This document shows positions 18,601 to 27,615 of a stretch of DNA of 64,000 nt, one piece after another. This DNA comes from CADEDV01 sp964596345. GTDB taxonomy: Bacteria > Bacteroidota > Bacteroidia > Chitinophagales > Chitinophagaceae. Every line of letters starts with the position of its first letter. Position 1 is the stretch's first letter. The stretch lies in assembly GCA_964596345.1 (NCBI GenBank), contig CAZQSZ010000003.1, positions 124,001 through 188,000 on the forward strand, written 5' to 3'. Made by a program: the position numbers and the translations under genes. The notes beneath the pieces are model-generated. The model searched no databases. It was not told the DNA's origin and worked only from the letters and a program-made list of their open reading frames with translations.

Positions 18601-20683
18601 TTCTGGCAGTGCCGAGAAAGTTATCAATTGTGCTGCCGGTGAAATCAAGATTGAATTTACCGGTAAAAGCAATATCATCTTTGGTGAGATTCAGGGTTTT
18701 GAGTTTTGCTTTTCTTACATCGGCCAGGAAATTGAAGACCGGTTTTTTGGCATTGAAATCAATCACGCCGTTCAGGGTCAGTTCTGCATTTTCGTCATTG
18801 ATGGAAACCGTTCCGTCAAATAATTTTTTATCCAGCTTGCCTTTCTCGATAGCGATATTGTGATAGCGGTAGTTATTGTAATCAGCAAAGCGGATATTTC
18901 CCTTTACTTCTGCATTACGGTATTTTTCACTGAAGCCGGTTCCTTTCACCACCCCTTCCATAGAGACGGCACCTATTTTTTTATCACCCAGGAATGTACC
19001 CAATTGAAAATTATCTGTAGAAATATTCCCGGAGTAAACTGGTTGTCCCCCCGCAGGTAATTTCATATTCAGGTCACTTTTTACAATACCGAGATTGGTG
19101 CGGATGGTTCCATAAGTTACAAAGTCGCGGATGAAGCCCGTGAAGCTACCGGTAAAGTTGACGTACTGTATCTTCTTCAGGTCCGGTGCTGTTATATTCC
19201 GTATTGCAGGAATAATGGTAACAGCGTCAGTGTAGGTAGTCCTGAAATCATTGGCTTTAAAATCAATAAAGGTTTGGTTGATGTCAGGGAGGCCTGTGAG
19301 GGTAACATCACCGTTTAAAAAAGTACTGGCACCTGCCTGAATGATCATGTCACGGCCCACCAGGTCATCCACCGTGCCTCTTATTTTTCCCCGCAAGGCA
19401 ATTTTCTTTTTCCAGTCACTCATGTTCGGGGCGAAAAAAGCAATATCGTCGCTGTCTATATAAGTGCCATCCAGGTTGGCGGTCATTCTTACTTTATGAA
19501 TGAAGTCTCCCATATCATTCATATCATCGTAAGCCATGCTGAAATAATTCCGGATCGTACTGCGGTTGGTTTGCAGGTCAAGATTGGAAAAAGCCATTCC
19601 CTTCGGCATCATCTTCATATCTGCTTCGATCTTTTTTATTTCCAACCCGCTTCTTTCCTTCGCTGATAGGGTGAGCCTGGAAAAAACGGTATCCCCGATA
19701 AATTTTGCATTGCTGATCTCGCCATTGATCTCTGTAAAAAGGATATGCTTACCATCAAAATAAGCAAATGGCTCCCTGCCGGTATTTTTATCCGACCGGA
19801 ATGTGCCGTTTTCAATTTTAAGGTTGCCAATTTTAAATACCATTCCACCCTGGTTCCAGCTAAGCCTTGCATCTTTATCAAGGGTAATTGCAGGAGTAGT
19901 GGCGGCAACAGCAGCGGAATCTTTTGGCTTGAGGCCGGTATATCCTTTTTCGGAAAAAACAGGATCTTTTAATACGAGAGATTTGATGTCGTAAGAACTG
20001 CCCGAAAGACTAAGATCATTGGCCTCCAGTTTCATGGAGCCCACACTTACGGTCATATCCTGTCCCAGCCATTCATCTTTTTTAATGAAGAGCACATTCT
20101 TTAATTCCACCTGTTTCAGGTCAAACTGGATACCCCCTTTCTTTTTCTTTGTTCCGGTGGAAGGAGAAGAAAAATAGTCAAAGAGAAACTGCTGACTCCA
20201 TACAGAATCTTTGCGTTGAAATTTGACCACCGCATTTTCAAGTCCGATATATTTGAATTCAGCTTTTTTCTTAAAGAAAAACCAATCGGTAATACGAACC
20301 TTTACATCACCTGCATACAGTAATGTGTCTTTCTGCAGGTCGCGGACCAGCATACCTTCAAGATGCATACTGTTGAAAAGGGAAAAGTCAACGTGTTTAA
20401 CGCTGACTTCAGTACCCAGGTCGCGGGAGAGACGTTTGGTTACCTGCTTTACGATCAGGTTTTGCCCCCAGGGAGTTTGGACAAATATGTACAGGGCCAC
20501 TAATAAAAGCAGCAGTGACAAGAAAAACCATTTTAGTATTTTTTTGAATCTCCTCAGACTCAGGAATTTGAGTTGTAAAAATAGGCAATCGTACCCTTCA
20601 GGCAAATTCAATACCAACAATATATACAAATCATAACCCTGCTGGTACGAACGGCATATTGAACCATATTGTCTCAAATTCAC
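15683..20683 (-). CDS. tamB: TamB-like translocation and assembly module protein (AsmA/DUF490)
   Basis: This is a very long protein of up to 1666 residues. One N-terminal membrane anchor (about residues 53-70, after RRFKKILKW) is followed by a long beta-rich periplasmic body. The C-terminal DUF490/TamB domain has GTLNIRSGTSEPLTMRGRFD and NKGNYLFTFQSLFKKQFEL, and the tail is Lys/Pro-rich. TamB proteins form a lipid-carrying bridge between the membranes and help outer-membrane protein assembly. The start is uncertain. The furthest start is a GTG at 20683, but a good promoter (20576-20606) lies inside this frame, and no ATG/GTG/TTG follows before the membrane anchor. TTG codons at residues 25 and 27 are alternatives. 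Confidence 0.88.
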   Translation of the reverse strand: MNLRQYGSICRSYQQGYDLYILLVLNLPEGYDCLFLQLKFLSLRRFKKILKWFFLSLLLLLVALYIFVQTPWGQNLIVKQVTKRLSRDLGTEVSVKHVDFSLFNSMHLEGMLVRDLQKDTLLYAGDVKVRITDWFFFKKKAEFKYIGLENAVVKFQRKDSVWSQQFLFDYFSSPSTGTKKKKGGIQFDLKQVELKNVLFIKKDEWLGQDMTVSVGSMKLEANDLSLSGSSYDIKSLVLKDPVFSEKGYTGLKPKDSAAVAATTPAITLDKDARLSWNQGGMVFKIGNLKIENGTFRSDKNTGREPFAYFDGKHILFTEINGEISNAKFIGDTVFSRLTLSAKERSGLEIKKIEADMKMMPKGMAFSNLDLQTNRSTIRNYFSMAYDDMNDMGDFIHKVRMTANLDGTYIDSDDIAFFAPNMSDWKKKIALRGKIRGTVDDLVGRDMIIQAGASTFLNGDVTLTGLPDINQTFIDFKANDFRTTYTDAVTIIPAIRNITAPDLKKIQYVNFTGSFTGFIRDFVTYGTIRTNLGIVKSDLNMKLPAGGQPVYSGNISTDNFQLGTFLGDKKIGAVSMEGVVKGTGFSEKYRNAEVKGNIRFADYNNYRYHNIAIEKGKLDKKLFDGTVSINDENAELTLNGVIDFNAKKPVFNFLADVRKAKLKTLNLTKDDIAFTGKFNLDFTGSTIDNFLGTARISEASLTKDGNRLPFDSLTLSSSYADNIKTLKASSNEFEGTITGDFNIAELPDAVQLFLNKYYPAYIKAPKKMPVNESFTFDLTTNFVEDYIKLIDSSLTGFNYSHIAGNLDMQQSQLNLVADIPYFKYGKQDFNEVTLTAKGTLDSLLLIGGAKNIYINDSLSVPQATFRISGSNDVSQVNIFAGANQALDKANISALVKTYNDGVKIEFNPSDFMVNGKTWTIDENGELQFRSNTPASGLLVLREGDQEIKLRTEPSKEGSWNDLIVDLKKVNLGDLSPYVMPKGRLEGLLSGNLLVEDPTGKNMRVVSDNIKTEYLRLDNDSLGEVNADLVYDSKTKELTSTFKTANQENYLEGNLHLFFGEKAQQKNNLIALKPRNFPLSILERFLGNIFSDIQGYLTGNVDLQGEFADLDITGKGKLKDAGLKINFTQCFYRIEDTDLELTPHEIKLDGLVLKDTVTGNPIYVEGGIEHNSFKDMFYNVNVSTQKKLTNNPQFNKPVQLLNTTYNDNQQFYGKVKGTGSFSLVGPQADMYMAINAVASDQDSSYITIPPSKSRESGIADFLVERKYGREMDDSSLRNSASNIIYDVKVTANPMVNVKVQIDDITGDEIKGNGTGTLNIRSGTSEPLTMRGRFDINKGNYLFTFQSLFKKQFELKEGGDNYITFNGDPYDAQIQFDAQYTASKVSFSPLVSALNLDQSISKYREDVYVIANLTGPLFKPKFKLSLDFPPNSKAKTDPSISLNVEQMEKNETEVIRQVAYLVTLNSFAPLENSTTSSTGIGSAVNEFTYTAISSLSGMFFNVINKKLNSEISRILKTDNISVNFSGSLYNRNLLSGGSSSGFGLNQGNFGVNVPISLFKDRLFITLGSTFDVPLQSNIQQTVQFLPDVTIEWLFNQTGTVRASIFYRQNIDDLATTSTGAAKNKRSGANISFRREFDHLFKKKTPAPKEAKPVTVPEADKPKETNKTEG
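20576..20606 (-). promoter_or_regulatory. promoter-like element inside the 5' end of the TamB-like frame
   Basis: On the minus strand TTTG (20603-20606), a 19-base spacer and TATTTTTA (20576-20583) fit the Bacteroidota consensus except for the last base. A transcript from here would begin around residue 38 of the open frame. It therefore conflicts with translation from the GTG at 20683. Confidence 0.4.
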
Positions 20684-20855
20684 AACAGGCAGAAACTGCT
20701 TATCATTGCCTGGCTTTTCATTCTTAACAAAGCTTTAGCCCGGGTAGCAGTCATTCAATGATCGATTCAAAGATTATGAGCAAGAGGGGGCAAAAAAATT
20801 ATGCAGTAGCCGGGATCCAATTGCAGGCAGGAGGAAAGAAGACTGCGTACAGGGG

Positions 20856-21293
20856 TTAATATTTGGTCTTTATATCAATGGCGGTAAACCGGCCTGCTGC
20901 ATGCGTGAAGCTGGCTTTACTGAAAGAAGGGGGGCCAAGTGCTCCCATGACATTATTGGAAAAACCATAGCCCTCTTTGGGAAGACCCAGCCAGGTCTTA
21001 TTCATCTTTGCGTCATCATTCTCATCATGCAGGATGGCAATCGCATAATTGCCGGCCGGTACGGAACTGAATTGTATAATTGCTTTCTTATTGCTGATAG
21101 ACACCCGTTCTTTACGAAAAGCTTTTTCCACTTTGTCGGGGAAACCTTCCCCTTCTTTAAAAAGACTGATCAGTATATGTCCTTTATCATTCCGGAGATT
21201 AGTAATATTGATTATTATACCATCTTCGGTGGCAGGGGAGAAGGCTGTACATAAGCTACTGATCAAAAAAGAAATGACGGGAATTAATTTCAT
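20856..21293 (-). CDS. DUF2141 secreted protein
   Basis: This is a 145-residue protein starting MKLIPVISF at 21293, with a signal peptide (about residues 1-20). The body is a compact beta-sandwich domain with the DUF2141 signatures NDKGHILISLFKEGEGFP, VPAGNYAIAILHDENDD, and GYGFSNN near the C-terminus. The family is widespread in Bacteroidota and Proteobacteria as periplasmic or exported proteins of unknown function. It follows the 2058-residue esterase gene on the same strand, but a terminator lies between them, so it is probably transcribed separately. Confidence 0.85.
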   Translation of the reverse strand: MKLIPVISFLISSLCTAFSPATEDGIIINITNLRNDKGHILISLFKEGEGFPDKVEKAFRKERVSISNKKAIIQFSSVPAGNYAIAILHDENDDAKMNKTWLGLPKEGYGFSNNVMGALGPPSFSKASFTHAAGRFTAIDIKTKY

Positions 21294-21363
21294 ATCGTAC
21301 ATAAACAACAAAAGACAGAAAAGGTTGAAAAGAGGTTGCTTTCAATAAAATATGCAAATCAGC

Positions 21364-21390
21364 AAAAAGACAGCATTTGCTGTCTTTTTT
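21364..21390. terminator. hairpin terminator after the multidomain esterase gene
   Basis: AAAAAGACAGC and GCTGTCTTTTTT form a hairpin with an A/T-flanked stem between 21364 and 21390. It lies 49 bases past the stop of the multidomain esterase gene and about 70 bases upstream of the DUF2141 start. Confidence 0.75.
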
Positions 21391-21438
21391 GCTGATACGA
21401 TGGAGATATGGTTAATCCACAGTAATAAAGCCAATGGT

Positions 21439-24400
21439 TTATAGTTTGATGATCGTTTTTGTTTGTTGCCAGTTGCCCATTTTAACCTGCAGCAGGTATA
21501 TTCCTTTCTTCAGCCCGGTTAAAGAAACCTTTTTTTGCAGAAGACCTTTTTCTTTTTTCCATTCCCATTGCCTGGCAATAGTTCCGCTTTCATTAAGCAG
21601 GGATGTTTTCACCTGGCCTTCCTGAGATGATACTATCTGTATTTCTGTATGATCAGCAGCCGGGTTCGGGAATAAGGACAGGGTTGCGTTTTCAGCGCCG
21701 GTTACAGCTATAACATCGGTTGTTGCGGCCGGTATTATATCATCAGCTGTTGTGCCGGTAAATAACTGGCCAGCTGATCTTCCTTGTGTGCTGCTGTTTT
21801 CTGTTAGTGTAAACCCATTAATATATGTAAAAGTGGTAATCCTCTCGATACTGATTGTAATTCTTCCGGCGACAGGAACAAGATTGCTGAAGGAGGCTTT
21901 GTTTGTATAGTTTCTGTCGGTGTTGATCGTAACACTGGTGCTGCCTATCACGTAACGGGTTTGATTGCCACCAATACGGGATGCATAGGCTTCGAAGTCA
22001 TAGGTCTTGCTATTGTCTAAACCAGAAATAGTCAGTGTCCGGCTGGCATTTGTATTATAGCTGGCAACCCTGCCTACTTCCGGTGGACACATGGTAGTGG
22101 GATAGCCGGCACCATTATCGCCAACATTGGTATGTGCACTCAGGGCAGCAGTGATAGTGGAGGTACCTCCGTCGGAATAAGATAAAGCGCCGGTTGACAG
22201 GCTTGTTTGCACATTCCAGTTATTCCATCCTGCACCGGCGGGATTGGAGCCGCCAAATATGTTGACCCTCACGAACCGTTGAGCAGGGGGTACCGGGTTA
22301 ACGGTTACAACAACCGTATCCTTACCTACAGCACTGCTGTCATCTATTACCAGTAATTCAAACTGGTAAACACCTGTTACAAGGTCACTGGCAGTTGTAC
22401 TTATTGCATTGGCTGTTGCAAGATTGCTTGCAGCCGGTCCGCTGATCTGCCGCCATTGGTAACTGATAATCTGTCCTACTGCATCAGATGATGCACTGCC
22501 ATTCAGTGTAACGGTATTAACGGGTAAGGATATTGCCTGATCGGCACCAGCTCTGGCAACCGGTGCGGTATTCAGGGAAGGATATACCGTAATGCTGACT
22601 GAATCCATACTGCTGGCGCCGCTATTATCAGTAACGGTCAGTTGCATCTGATATGTACCTGCTGACAGGTTGCTGATCGAAGGATTCGCAATTGTGGCAT
22701 TACTGATCGTGAAGGAGGCCGGGCCGGATAATTTGGTCCAGTTATAGGCTGTGATCGTTCCATCCGGGTCAGAAGAGGTGCTGCCACTCAGTGTAGCTGA
22801 ATTAGCAGGCAGTATCATGGTAATATCATTACCTGCTCTTGCAACAGGCGGTTGGTTGGGAGCCGGTGTTCCGCTGCCACCATTTTCTGTCAGCGTAAAG
22901 CCATTGATATAAGTGTAGGTTGTTACTCTTTCCAGCGTTATGGTGATCCTTCCGCTAACCGGTGTGAGGTTGGTGAAACTGGCTTTGTTTGCATAGTTTC
23001 TGTCGCAGTTAATAGTAATGCTGGTGCTGCCTACTACATACCGGGTTTGGTTGCCACCAATACGGGATGCATAAGCTTCAAAGTCGTAACGTTTACTATT
23101 ATCTAATCCCGAAATGATCAATGTACGGCTTGCTGCGGTATTATAACTGGCATGTCTTCCTACTTCCGGCGGACACATGGTGGTGGGATAACCGGTGCCA
23201 TTATCACCGATATTAGTATGTGCACTCAGTGCAGCAGTAATAGTGGAAGTGCCGCCATCTGCGTAAGTAAAGGCACTGCTGGTTAAACCGGTTTGTACAT
23301 TCCAGTTATTCCATCCGGTACCTGCAGGATTGCTGCCACCAAATATATTTACCCTGACAAAACGTTGTGGCGGTGGTGCTGCATTGACGGTTATTAATAT
23401 AGTATCTCTTGACACAGCACTGCTGTCATCTGTTACCGTCAGTTCAAATTGGTAAGACCCTGTACCGGTTAACCCCCGTATTATAGTGATGGCATTACCG
23501 GGATTATTAATGATACTTGCTGCCGGGCCGCTTACCTGCTGCCATTGATAACTGGTAATGCTGCCAACTGCATCTGATGAAGCAGAACCGTTTACTGTTA
23601 CAGAATCCAACGGAAGGGTGATCACCTGGTCGTTACCGGCTCTTGCTACCGGGGCCGTATTCGGTGGAGGATACACCGTGATGGTAACTGAATCTTTTGC
23701 AACAGCTCCATCATTATCCGTAACCGTTAGTTCTATCGTATAAGTTCCGGGAACCAGGCTGCTGATCACCGGGTTCATGGCTGTTGCATTTGCAATGGCA
23801 AAAGAAGCAGGGCCTGCAACTTTTAACCAGTTGCGGCTGCTGATCGTACCATCCGGGTCTGCAGACAGCGAACTGTTCAGCTGTATACTGCTGGTTGGGG
23901 AAATAATAAAATTATCAGTGCCTGCATTGGCAACAGGAGGCAGGTTGGCTGCTGTTACCTGTACCGTTACTGAGTCTTTATCACTAAGTCCGCTGCTGTC
24001 TGTAACCACCAGTTCAAAAATATAGCTGCCGATTATAAGATTATTTACGATTGGATTTACAAGGGTATCATCACTGATACTGAATTGATCCGGCCCGGCA
24101 ACTTTATTCCATTGATAATGACTGATGATACCATCCGGATCATCAGATGCTGCTCCGTTCAGTTGCACAGAATCTCTTGGTAAACGGGTACTGAGATCAA
24201 TACCTGCATTGGCAACTGGAGGCAATGGTAAAGCGGAATTGATCCTGATAAGTACCGTGTCTTTTGCACGGGCACCTAAGTTGTCTGTTACGCTCAGCTC
24301 AAAAAGATAAGTGCCGTATGCAAGGTTTCTGAGTTTAGGATTTGCTATAGCAGGATTAGTGATTGTATATGAAGCCGGGCCACTGAGTTTTGACCAGTTA

Positions 24401-27400
24401 TAAGCGGTAATCGTTCCGTCATTATCTGTGCCTGATCCGCTCAGCTGTACAGAATCTTCAGGTAAGGTGATCTCTTTATCTATTCCTGCATTGGCAACCG
24501 GCGGTATATTATAACGCAGGCAGATCGTATCCAGCATTCTTTCCGCCACCGTTCTTGTATACAGCATATGATGACCGCTGTTATTTAAATGTATGCCATC
24601 ATAATTATAAACACTGTTGATCGTTCCTGTGGCAGTGGCAAGTGTTGTCCAGAAATCAATGGCTTTGGTACCAAAACGCTGGTTGGTCCAGTCACGCATA
24701 GCCGTAAGATTATTAACCTGGGCAGTAGTTAAGCCGTTCCGTGGCTGCGTGGTGGCCACCCATACCGGGATATTGCGGGCATCTGCCAATGCCATGGTCC
24801 TTTCATAATTATCCTGTTGTTCCTGCAGTGTGTAATCATTCGCGGCATCATTTGATGGCAGGTTGATGATAATGATATCAGGATTTAATGAAAGGGCATA
24901 GGTGATGTTGTTGTTGATACTTGGTGAAGGCCTGCCGGCAGGTGGTACAAAACCGGTTGGGCAAAGTATCTGGTAAGTCGTCATACCGGATAATCCAAGA
25001 TTGATCACGGTGCTTTGAGCATTTTTGCTGATGATATATCTCCTGAGTTTATTCACCCATGAACTATCGATTGGTGTTGCCCCGGTACCCGAAGCCGTGG
25101 AAGAACCCAGTACCACTATTTTAACGCTCCTGCCGCAGTTCAATGAATCGGCAACTGTTAACGGCGATACCTGGGGGCTCACTGTTACTTCGAGTGTATT
25201 GGAAGCTGTTGCTCCCTGGTTATCGGTAACAGTTAACTGGAATACATATACACCGGTTGTCGTCATGCCGGTCACGGTGGTGGAAGCCTGTGTTGCATTA
25301 GTGATGGTTGCTGTCGGTCCCGATAGCTTTTGCCAGCTGTATCCAGTAATGCTTCCGTCAGGATCGCTGGAAGCAGACCCGTTCAATGTGACCTGCGAGG
25401 TGGGCAGAGTGATGGACTGGTTATTGCCCGGCACAGAAACAGGAGCTGCATTGGAACTGCTGCCGCTGGTAATCTCTGTCAGTTTGAAACCATTGATATA
25501 GGTGTAGGTGCTGATCCGTTCAATATTGATCACAATTCTTCCAGCTGAAGGAGCAAGGTTGGTGAAGAGTGCTTTATTAGCATAATTCCTGTCGGTGGTA
25601 ATTGTTACCGTGTTGGTGCCTGTCGTAAATCTTGTCTGGTTTCCGCCGGTACGGGAAGCATAAGCTTCAAAGTCATATCGTTTGCTGTTGTCCAACCCTG
25701 AGATAGTCAGTGTCCTGCTTGCCGCGGTATTATAGCTGGCATGTCGTCCAACTTCCGGCGGGCACATGGTAGTAGGATAGTTGGTTCCGTTATCGCCAAT
25801 ATTCGTATGTGCACTTAATGCAGCGGTTACGGTAGATGTTAATCCATTGGAATAAGGAAGTGCCGGTGTGGTTAAACCGGTTTGCACATTCCAGTTATAC
25901 CAGCCGGTGCCTGCCGGGTTGCTGCCACCGAAAATGTTTACCTGGATGATCCTGACCGGCGGATTGACTGTAATGGCCATTGTGTCCTTTACCACTGCAC
26001 TGCTGTCATCAGTGACGGCAAGTTCAAACCTGTAAACACCTGCGGTGCTGAGGTTGCTGACAGTTGTGGAAACTGCGTTGGGTGTTGCGATCGTTGTTGC
26101 AACCGGTCCACTGACCTGTTGCCATTGATACCCCACAATATTTCCATCTCCATCGGAAGAAGACGAGCCATTCACGGTTGCTGTGCTGACAGGCAGGGTG
26201 ATTACCTGGTCAGTACCGGCATTGGCAACCGGTAAGAGATTGGGGAAAGGATTGATCACGACGATATCGACGGTATCTGTGGCCACCCCGTTCTGATTAT
26301 CGGTGACGGTTAATTTAAAACGGTAAGTGCCAACCTTAAGATTGGATACAGTTGTACTGGCTGCATTGGGCGTACTGATGCTGAACTGAGCAGGCCCGGC
26401 AATTTTTGTCCAGTTATACGTTTCGATTATACCATCTGCATCAGTGGAGCCGGTTGCACTGATGGTGGTAGCTGTTTGCGGCAACAATAGTTCCTGGTCA
26501 TTCCCTGCAACAGCAGTGGGTAATTGATTCGGATTTGGATTGATAACTGTCACTCTTACTGTCGCTGTATCCGTCAGTAATACATTATCTGTAACCACCA
26601 GCCTGAAATCATATACCCCTGCCACTAAATTGGAAACTGTTGCTGTGGCGGTATTTCCATTGCTGATCAGGAATTGTGAAGGGCCGCTGATCTTGCTCCA
26701 GCTGTATTGCAAGGGGCTGTTCTCCGGATCCGAGGAAGCACTGCCACTGAGGGCAACACTGTTAACGGGTAAAGTAATACTTACGTTACTTCCTGCATTG
26801 GCATCCGGTGGAAAGTTGCGGCTGTATTGCAGGAACCATTCGTACATATTTTTCCCATTGGGACGGAAGGCAGGATCATAAGCGGTACGTACTGTGTTCT
26901 CATGTGTAACGCCTGTAAGCCGGGTAATAATTGCCGGTATAGACGGATTAAAACTGTTGATCTTGTTCACCATGTTTTGCGAAGCTTCCACCACAATAGA
27001 GGCATCACTGTTACTGTGGATAGCCCAGGTGGGCAGGTTGGAATTAGCAATAAACCGGGCAGTCGTATCCGAATAGGGATTATTATAACCTGCCACGGGT
27101 GCCAATGCTGCCAGCCGGTAAGCAGCTGCCAGGTTGTAAGGCGTTTTCCAGGCCACATCACCACCCACACTATAACCCGTGCAATAGATACGGGTAGTGT
27201 CGATCCGGTAGCGGGGCATCATATAGTCGATCACCTGCTTTATTTCCAGGGGTGTCGGCCGGGAAGTGAATTGCGGTGAAATAACAATAAAAGAAGTGCT
27301 TTGCCCATTGACGGTAAATGTGGCCGGGAAAGCACCTGTGTTGATATAATATGGCACACCTTCATAACTCAGCATGATGTTCATGGCAGAGGCCGTGCCA

Positions 27401-27615
27401 TTACCATACGAACCGGCACCGTGTATATAAAAGATCAGCGGGTATTTGGTGGTTGTGTTACTGGTATAGTTAACCGGCAGGTATTCCCAGTAGCCCCGGC
27501 ATTTGCTGTTGATGGTAACTGTTCTGGGTGTGTGTGTCTGGGCGAGTAATAATTGACTCGTCAGCATACAAAGGAGCAATAGGCGGACCTTTGCACAGGA
27601 TAAGATGGGTGGCAT
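21439..27615 (-). CDS. giant secreted esterase / GDSL hydrolase with PKD-like repeats and T9SS sorting domain
   Basis: This is a 2058-residue exported protein. After the signal peptide, residues ~30-270 form an alpha/beta esterase (nucleophile GYSVGG about 148, His in THENTVR). Three PKD/K319L-like domains follow (about 270-550), then module A1 (about 553-715) with VNIFGGSNPAGTGW. A further PKD domain precedes an SGNH/GDSL hydrolase (about 825-1031; GSSTA, PSND, YDGIHLN). Four more PKD domains, module A2 (about 1415-1578), two PKD domains and module A3 (about 1780-1938) come next. The C-terminus is a type IX secretion sorting domain (SLFPNPAAD). Two esterase activities on one surface protein suggest deacetylation of a polysaccharide, possibly with the A modules binding substrate. 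That is inference. Confidence 0.85.
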   Translation of the reverse strand: MPPILSCAKVRLLLLCMLTSQLLLAQTHTPRTVTINSKCRGYWEYLPVNYTSNTTTKYPLIFYIHGAGSYGNGTASAMNIMLSYEGVPYYINTGAFPATFTVNGQSTSFIVISPQFTSRPTPLEIKQVIDYMMPRYRIDTTRIYCTGYSVGGDVAWKTPYNLAAAYRLAALAPVAGYNNPYSDTTARFIANSNLPTWAIHSNSDASIVVEASQNMVNKINSFNPSIPAIITRLTGVTHENTVRTAYDPAFRPNGKNMYEWFLQYSRNFPPDANAGSNVSITLPVNSVALSGSASSDPENSPLQYSWSKISGPSQFLISNGNTATATVSNLVAGVYDFRLVVTDNVLLTDTATVRVTVINPNPNQLPTAVAGNDQELLLPQTATTISATGSTDADGIIETYNWTKIAGPAQFSISTPNAASTTVSNLKVGTYRFKLTVTDNQNGVATDTVDIVVINPFPNLLPVANAGTDQVITLPVSTATVNGSSSSDGDGNIVGYQWQQVSGPVATTIATPNAVSTTVSNLSTAGVYRFELAVTDDSSAVVKDTMAITVNPPVRIIQVNIFGGSNPAGTGWYNWNVQTGLTTPALPYSNGLTSTVTAALSAHTNIGDNGTNYPTTMCPPEVGRHASYNTAASRTLTISGLDNSKRYDFEAYASRTGGNQTRFTTGTNTVTITTDRNYANKALFTNLAPSAGRIVINIERISTYTYINGFKLTEITSGSSSNAAPVSVPGNNQSITLPTSQVTLNGSASSDPDGSITGYSWQKLSGPTATITNATQASTTVTGMTTTGVYVFQLTVTDNQGATASNTLEVTVSPQVSPLTVADSLNCGRSVKIVVLGSSTASGTGATPIDSSWVNKLRRYIISKNAQSTVINLGLSGMTTYQILCPTGFVPPAGRPSPSINNNITYALSLNPDIIIINLPSNDAANDYTLQEQQDNYERTMALADARNIPVWVATTQPRNGLTTAQVNNLTAMRDWTNQRFGTKAIDFWTTLATATGTINSVYNYDGIHLNNSGHHMLYTRTVAERMLDTICLRYNIPPVANAGIDKEITLPEDSVQLSGSGTDNDGTITAYNWSKLSGPASYTITNPAIANPKLRNLAYGTYLFELSVTDNLGARAKDTVLIRINSALPLPPVANAGIDLSTRLPRDSVQLNGAASDDPDGIISHYQWNKVAGPDQFSISDDTLVNPIVNNLIIGSYIFELVVTDSSGLSDKDSVTVQVTAANLPPVANAGTDNFIISPTSSIQLNSSLSADPDGTISSRNWLKVAGPASFAIANATAMNPVISSLVPGTYTIELTVTDNDGAVAKDSVTITVYPPPNTAPVARAGNDQVITLPLDSVTVNGSASSDAVGSITSYQWQQVSGPAASIINNPGNAITIIRGLTGTGSYQFELTVTDDSSAVSRDTILITVNAAPPPQRFVRVNIFGGSNPAGTGWNNWNVQTGLTSSAFTYADGGTSTITAALSAHTNIGDNGTGYPTTMCPPEVGRHASYNTAASRTLIISGLDNSKRYDFEAYASRIGGNQTRYVVGSTSITINCDRNYANKASFTNLTPVSGRITITLERVTTYTYINGFTLTENGGSGTPAPNQPPVARAGNDITMILPANSATLSGSTSSDPDGTITAYNWTKLSGPASFTISNATIANPSISNLSAGTYQMQLTVTDNSGASSMDSVSITVYPSLNTAPVARAGADQAISLPVNTVTLNGSASSDAVGQIISYQWRQISGPAASNLATANAISTTASDLVTGVYQFELLVIDDSSAVGKDTVVVTVNPVPPAQRFVRVNIFGGSNPAGAGWNNWNVQTSLSTGALSYSDGGTSTITAALSAHTNVGDNGAGYPTTMCPPEVGRVASYNTNASRTLTISGLDNSKTYDFEAYASRIGGNQTRYVIGSTSVTINTDRNYTNKASFSNLVPVAGRITISIERITTFTYINGFTLTENSSTQGRSAGQLFTGTTADDIIPAATTDVIAVTGAENATLSLFPNPAADHTEIQIVSSQEGQVKTSLLNESGTIARQWEWKKEKGLLQKKVSLTGLKKGIYLLQVKMGNWQQTKTIIKL
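21800..22279 (-). repeat. copy A3 of the internal module
   Basis: This is the third copy, just before the T9SS domain. It differs from A2 at few positions (for example GRVASYNTNAS and DNSKTYDFEAYASR). The high similarity suggests recent duplication or gene conversion. Confidence 0.8.
22885..23366 (-). repeat. copy A2 of the internal module
   Basis: This is the second copy. The peptide is almost identical to A1 through NIFGGSNPAGTGWNNWNVQTG, SAHTNIGDNG, PPEVGRHASYNTAASRT and DNSKRYDFEAYASR. It ends INGFTLTENGG. Confidence 0.8.
25471..25957 (-). repeat. copy A1 of an internal ~160-codon module
   Basis: This is the first of three related segments of the giant esterase gene. It encodes a module starting VNIFGGSNPAGTGW and ending INGFKLTE, with conserved NIGDNG, TTMCPPEVGRHASYN and NSKRYDFEAYASR. 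The DNA is also visibly similar to copies A2 and A3. Confidence 0.8.

Noticed and set aside
21439..27615. DNA satellite or rearranged region
   Set aside because: The repeats keep one reading frame and encode PKD-like and A modules, so they are protein-domain repeats.
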